A DNA stretch of 64,000 bases. Source: Thalassobius sp049116315. Its GTDB lineage: Bacteria; Pseudomonadota; Alphaproteobacteria; Rhodobacterales; Rhodobacteraceae. Numbering within the stretch: position 1 is the first letter of the stretch; every line of letters starts with the position of its first letter. The stretch lies in NCBI GenBank assembly GCA_049116315.1, contig JAGDZD010000007.1:310001-374000 (forward strand). The letters run 5' to 3'. Positions 62,716 to 64,000 of this stretch are shown here, one piece after another. The translations under genes and the position numbers were made by a program. The notes beneath the pieces were generated by a model. The model was not told the DNA's origin, ran no database searches, and saw only the letters and a list, made by a program, of their open reading frames with translations.

Positions 62716-63099
62716 GCTGCCTTGGTGCGTATGCATTAACCTTAGTGGGGTCAAGTTGACGTAGGGTTGTTTGTTTTTGTGATTTTGGCGCTGATGATTT
62801 GCTCAAACGAGGCGGCGTAGAGAATCATAGCACGCCCCAGCAAAGCGCCTCAAACTTGTAAAATCGATGTGCTAGGGTGGGTGTGAGCGTCAGATAGGGG
62901 GTCGCGGCGCGTCGATTGCGAATGACGCCAAGGTCCTGCACCATAAGCAATAGCTGAGTTTTAAGCGTCGTCTTGGCCAAAGGCCACTCTCCAACCCCTG
63001 CGTCGCGATCCAAATCCTTCGCATGCGCCCAAGAACTCTTCGCGCAAGGCCGCTCCGGATCGCGCTGTGCGCAGCCATAGCGTGCATTGAGGTGCAGGT

Positions 63100-63120
63100 T
63101 TTTTACCCGATTGGTAAAAA
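63100..63120. promoter_or_regulatory. Perfect dyad TTTTTACC-N5-GGTAAAAA
   Basis: 8-bp arms with a 5-base centre, about 60 bases past the KDG kinase stop and 0.9 kb upstream of the ATPase gene. The TACC-N-GGTA core resembles operators of GntR-family regulators of sugar-acid use. It could also be a weak terminator in either direction. Confidence 0.45.
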
Positions 63121-63177
63121 TATGTCTATTTGAACGCCTTGATTGGCGCGGGCGGGTCACACAGATCCTGCCGGCTG

Positions 63178-64000
63178 CTAGGCGGCGTTGACGGTGATCA
63201 ATGCGCCTTTGGTGCCAACAACTTTGCCTGAACATTTCTGAGCTGCCGCAACTGCGCGTGCTGGATCCTGAGACTGTAGCCATTCAGCCAAAAAGGCACC
63301 GTTGAAAGAGTCCCCGGCAGCGGTGGTGTCCACAACGTCGGCAACCGGTGGCACTGGAATGCTTTGGCTTTGACCGTTTTGCGACACCAATGTCGGTGCG
63401 GCACCATCTTTGACGATCACCAATTGTCCCTGACCACCATAGCGCGCTGCGGTTTCAGCCGGGGTTTTGTCATCAAAAATTGTCTTCTCGTCATCAAAGC
63501 TGGGCAGGACAAGATCTGACACAGCGGCCATTGCGGTGATGCAGGCTTTCATGCGCACAGGATCCTGCCATAGGCGTGGACGAATATTGGGATCAAAGCA
63601 CAGCCTGGCATCTGGCTTCATGTGGACGCGAACGCCGTCGATTAAGTCATCACAATCCTGATCTGGCAGAATGGCTAGCGTAATGCCTGTGACATAAACC
63701 AAGTCTGCGGCGGCGACGTTGCGCCAAAACAGGTCGCGATCCGCCATCATCAGCTTGGCGGCCGAAGTTTCGCGCCAATATGTAAAGCTGCGCTCTGCTC
63801 CGTTGAGATGGATCGAGTAAAGACCCGGCGCGCGGTCCGCGATGCGCGGCATGGTCTGACATTCAATATTGGCTGCACTGATAAACGCCAGCATGTCATC
63901 GGAAATTGAATCCACCCCCACCGCAGAGTGGAACTGAACCACCCAATCCAGGGTCAACTCTGCGCGTGCGTACCAAAGGGTGTTCAACACATCGCCCGCA
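63178..64000 (-). CDS. kdgK: 2-keto-3-deoxygluconate kinase, PfkB family (5' end beyond window)
   Basis: 274 codons visible, starting inside AGDVLNTLWYARA, the substrate-binding motif near the N-terminus of KdgK, so only about 30 residues are missing. DTTAAGDSFNGAFLA (near the end) is the PfkB anion-hole/catalytic motif with its aspartate. Phosphorylates the ketodeoxy-sugar produced from alginate to KDPG. On the same strand as the transporter operon, 1 kb upstream of it. Confidence 0.88.
   Translation of the reverse strand, partial: AGDVLNTLWYARAELTLDWVVQFHSAVGVDSISDDMLAFISAANIECQTMPRIADRAPGLYSIHLNGAERSFTYWRETSAAKLMMADRDLFWRNVAAADLVYVTGITLAILPDQDCDDLIDGVRVHMKPDARLCFDPNIRPRLWQDPVRMKACITAMAAVSDLVLPSFDDEKTIFDDKTPAETAARYGGQGQLVIVKDGAAPTLVSQNGQSQSIPVPPVADVVDTTAAGDSFNGAFLAEWLQSQDPARAVAAAQKCSGKVVGTKGALITVNAA

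Larger units (their letters stand above)
62170..63177. other. 1-kb leader between the KDG kinase gene and the transporter operon
   Basis: No recognised gene. It holds an AT-rich block (62600-62710) that is the best promoter candidate for the leftward operon, inverted repeats at 62609-62715 and 63100-63120, and an orphan ORF at 62220-62570. Several short frames around 62825-63283 look non-coding; an old, decayed gene cannot be excluded. Confidence 0.5.

Noticed and set aside
62825..63283. Leftward frames between the KDG kinase gene and the transporter operon
   Set aside because: The longest overlaps the kdgK end in another frame; no domain or ribosome site. A decayed gene remains possible.

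Overview
The window looks like chromosomal DNA of a marine alphaproteobacterium of the order Rhodobacterales (roseobacter type). The arguments are a SAM/SAH-type riboswitch before metK (a class known almost only from this order), an irr/fabA-fabB-fabI pair of divergent units, the miaB-phoH-ybeY-corC-lnt-metK-trmB order, the cmk...rpsA-ihfB-lapA-trpF-trpB order, and class II aroA. I saw no phage, transposase, CRISPR array, rRNA or tRNA. Most of the window is densely packed core metabolism; the last 13 kb and a few cassettes are accessory.

Layout. 1-2.3 kb: end of a molybdate-binding protein gene, an ArsR-family regulator with the cysteine pair of persulfide sensors, and an MFS drug pump. 2.4-7.0 kb: a protocatechuate operon transcribed leftwards (pcaD-C-H-G, an extra alpha/beta hydrolase, pcaB). 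7.1-10.8 kb: four more leftward genes (HAD dehalogenase, alpha/beta hydrolase, PLP dehydratase, EEP-fold nuclease/phosphatase). 11-15 kb: FKBP isomerase, Irr, and the unsaturated fatty acid genes fabA-fabB-fabI. 16-27 kb: miaB, a tandem pair of envelope proteins sharing a small tryptophan/cysteine-rich domain, phoH-ybeY-corC-lnt, the riboswitch and metK, trmB, aroA, cmk. 27-35 kb: rpsA, ihfB, lapA, trpF, trpB with small accessory genes between them. 35-44 kb: methyltransferase, DUF genes, pth, rplY, sulfotransferase, lldD, trpA, ychF. 44-47 kb: a YjbF/YjbH exopolysaccharide-secretion pair facing a tiny exported membrane protein. 47.5-52 kb: MAPEG/TetR, GST, cytochrome b561, LysR/nitronate monooxygenase.

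52-64 kb: a leftward locus for alginate-type oligouronides. It holds an AlgQ-like binding protein with the complete calcium loop, AlgM1/AlgM2-like permeases, an AlgS-like ATPase, a cytoplasmic PL15 exo-oligoalginate lyase, a ketoglutarate-semialdehyde-type aldehyde dehydrogenase, a MATE exporter, and a 5'-truncated 2-keto-3-deoxygluconate kinase gene at the right edge. The logic is to import whole oligosaccharides, cut them to monomers inside the cell, and send the ketodeoxy-sugar to KDPG. This is the most system-like part of the window. Its regulator is not present, but three candidate control elements are visible: two sets of inverted repeats in the 1 kb leader and a rho-independent terminator between the binding-protein and lyase genes.

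Calls rest on reading the translated sequences and on remembered family features; no database search was run.
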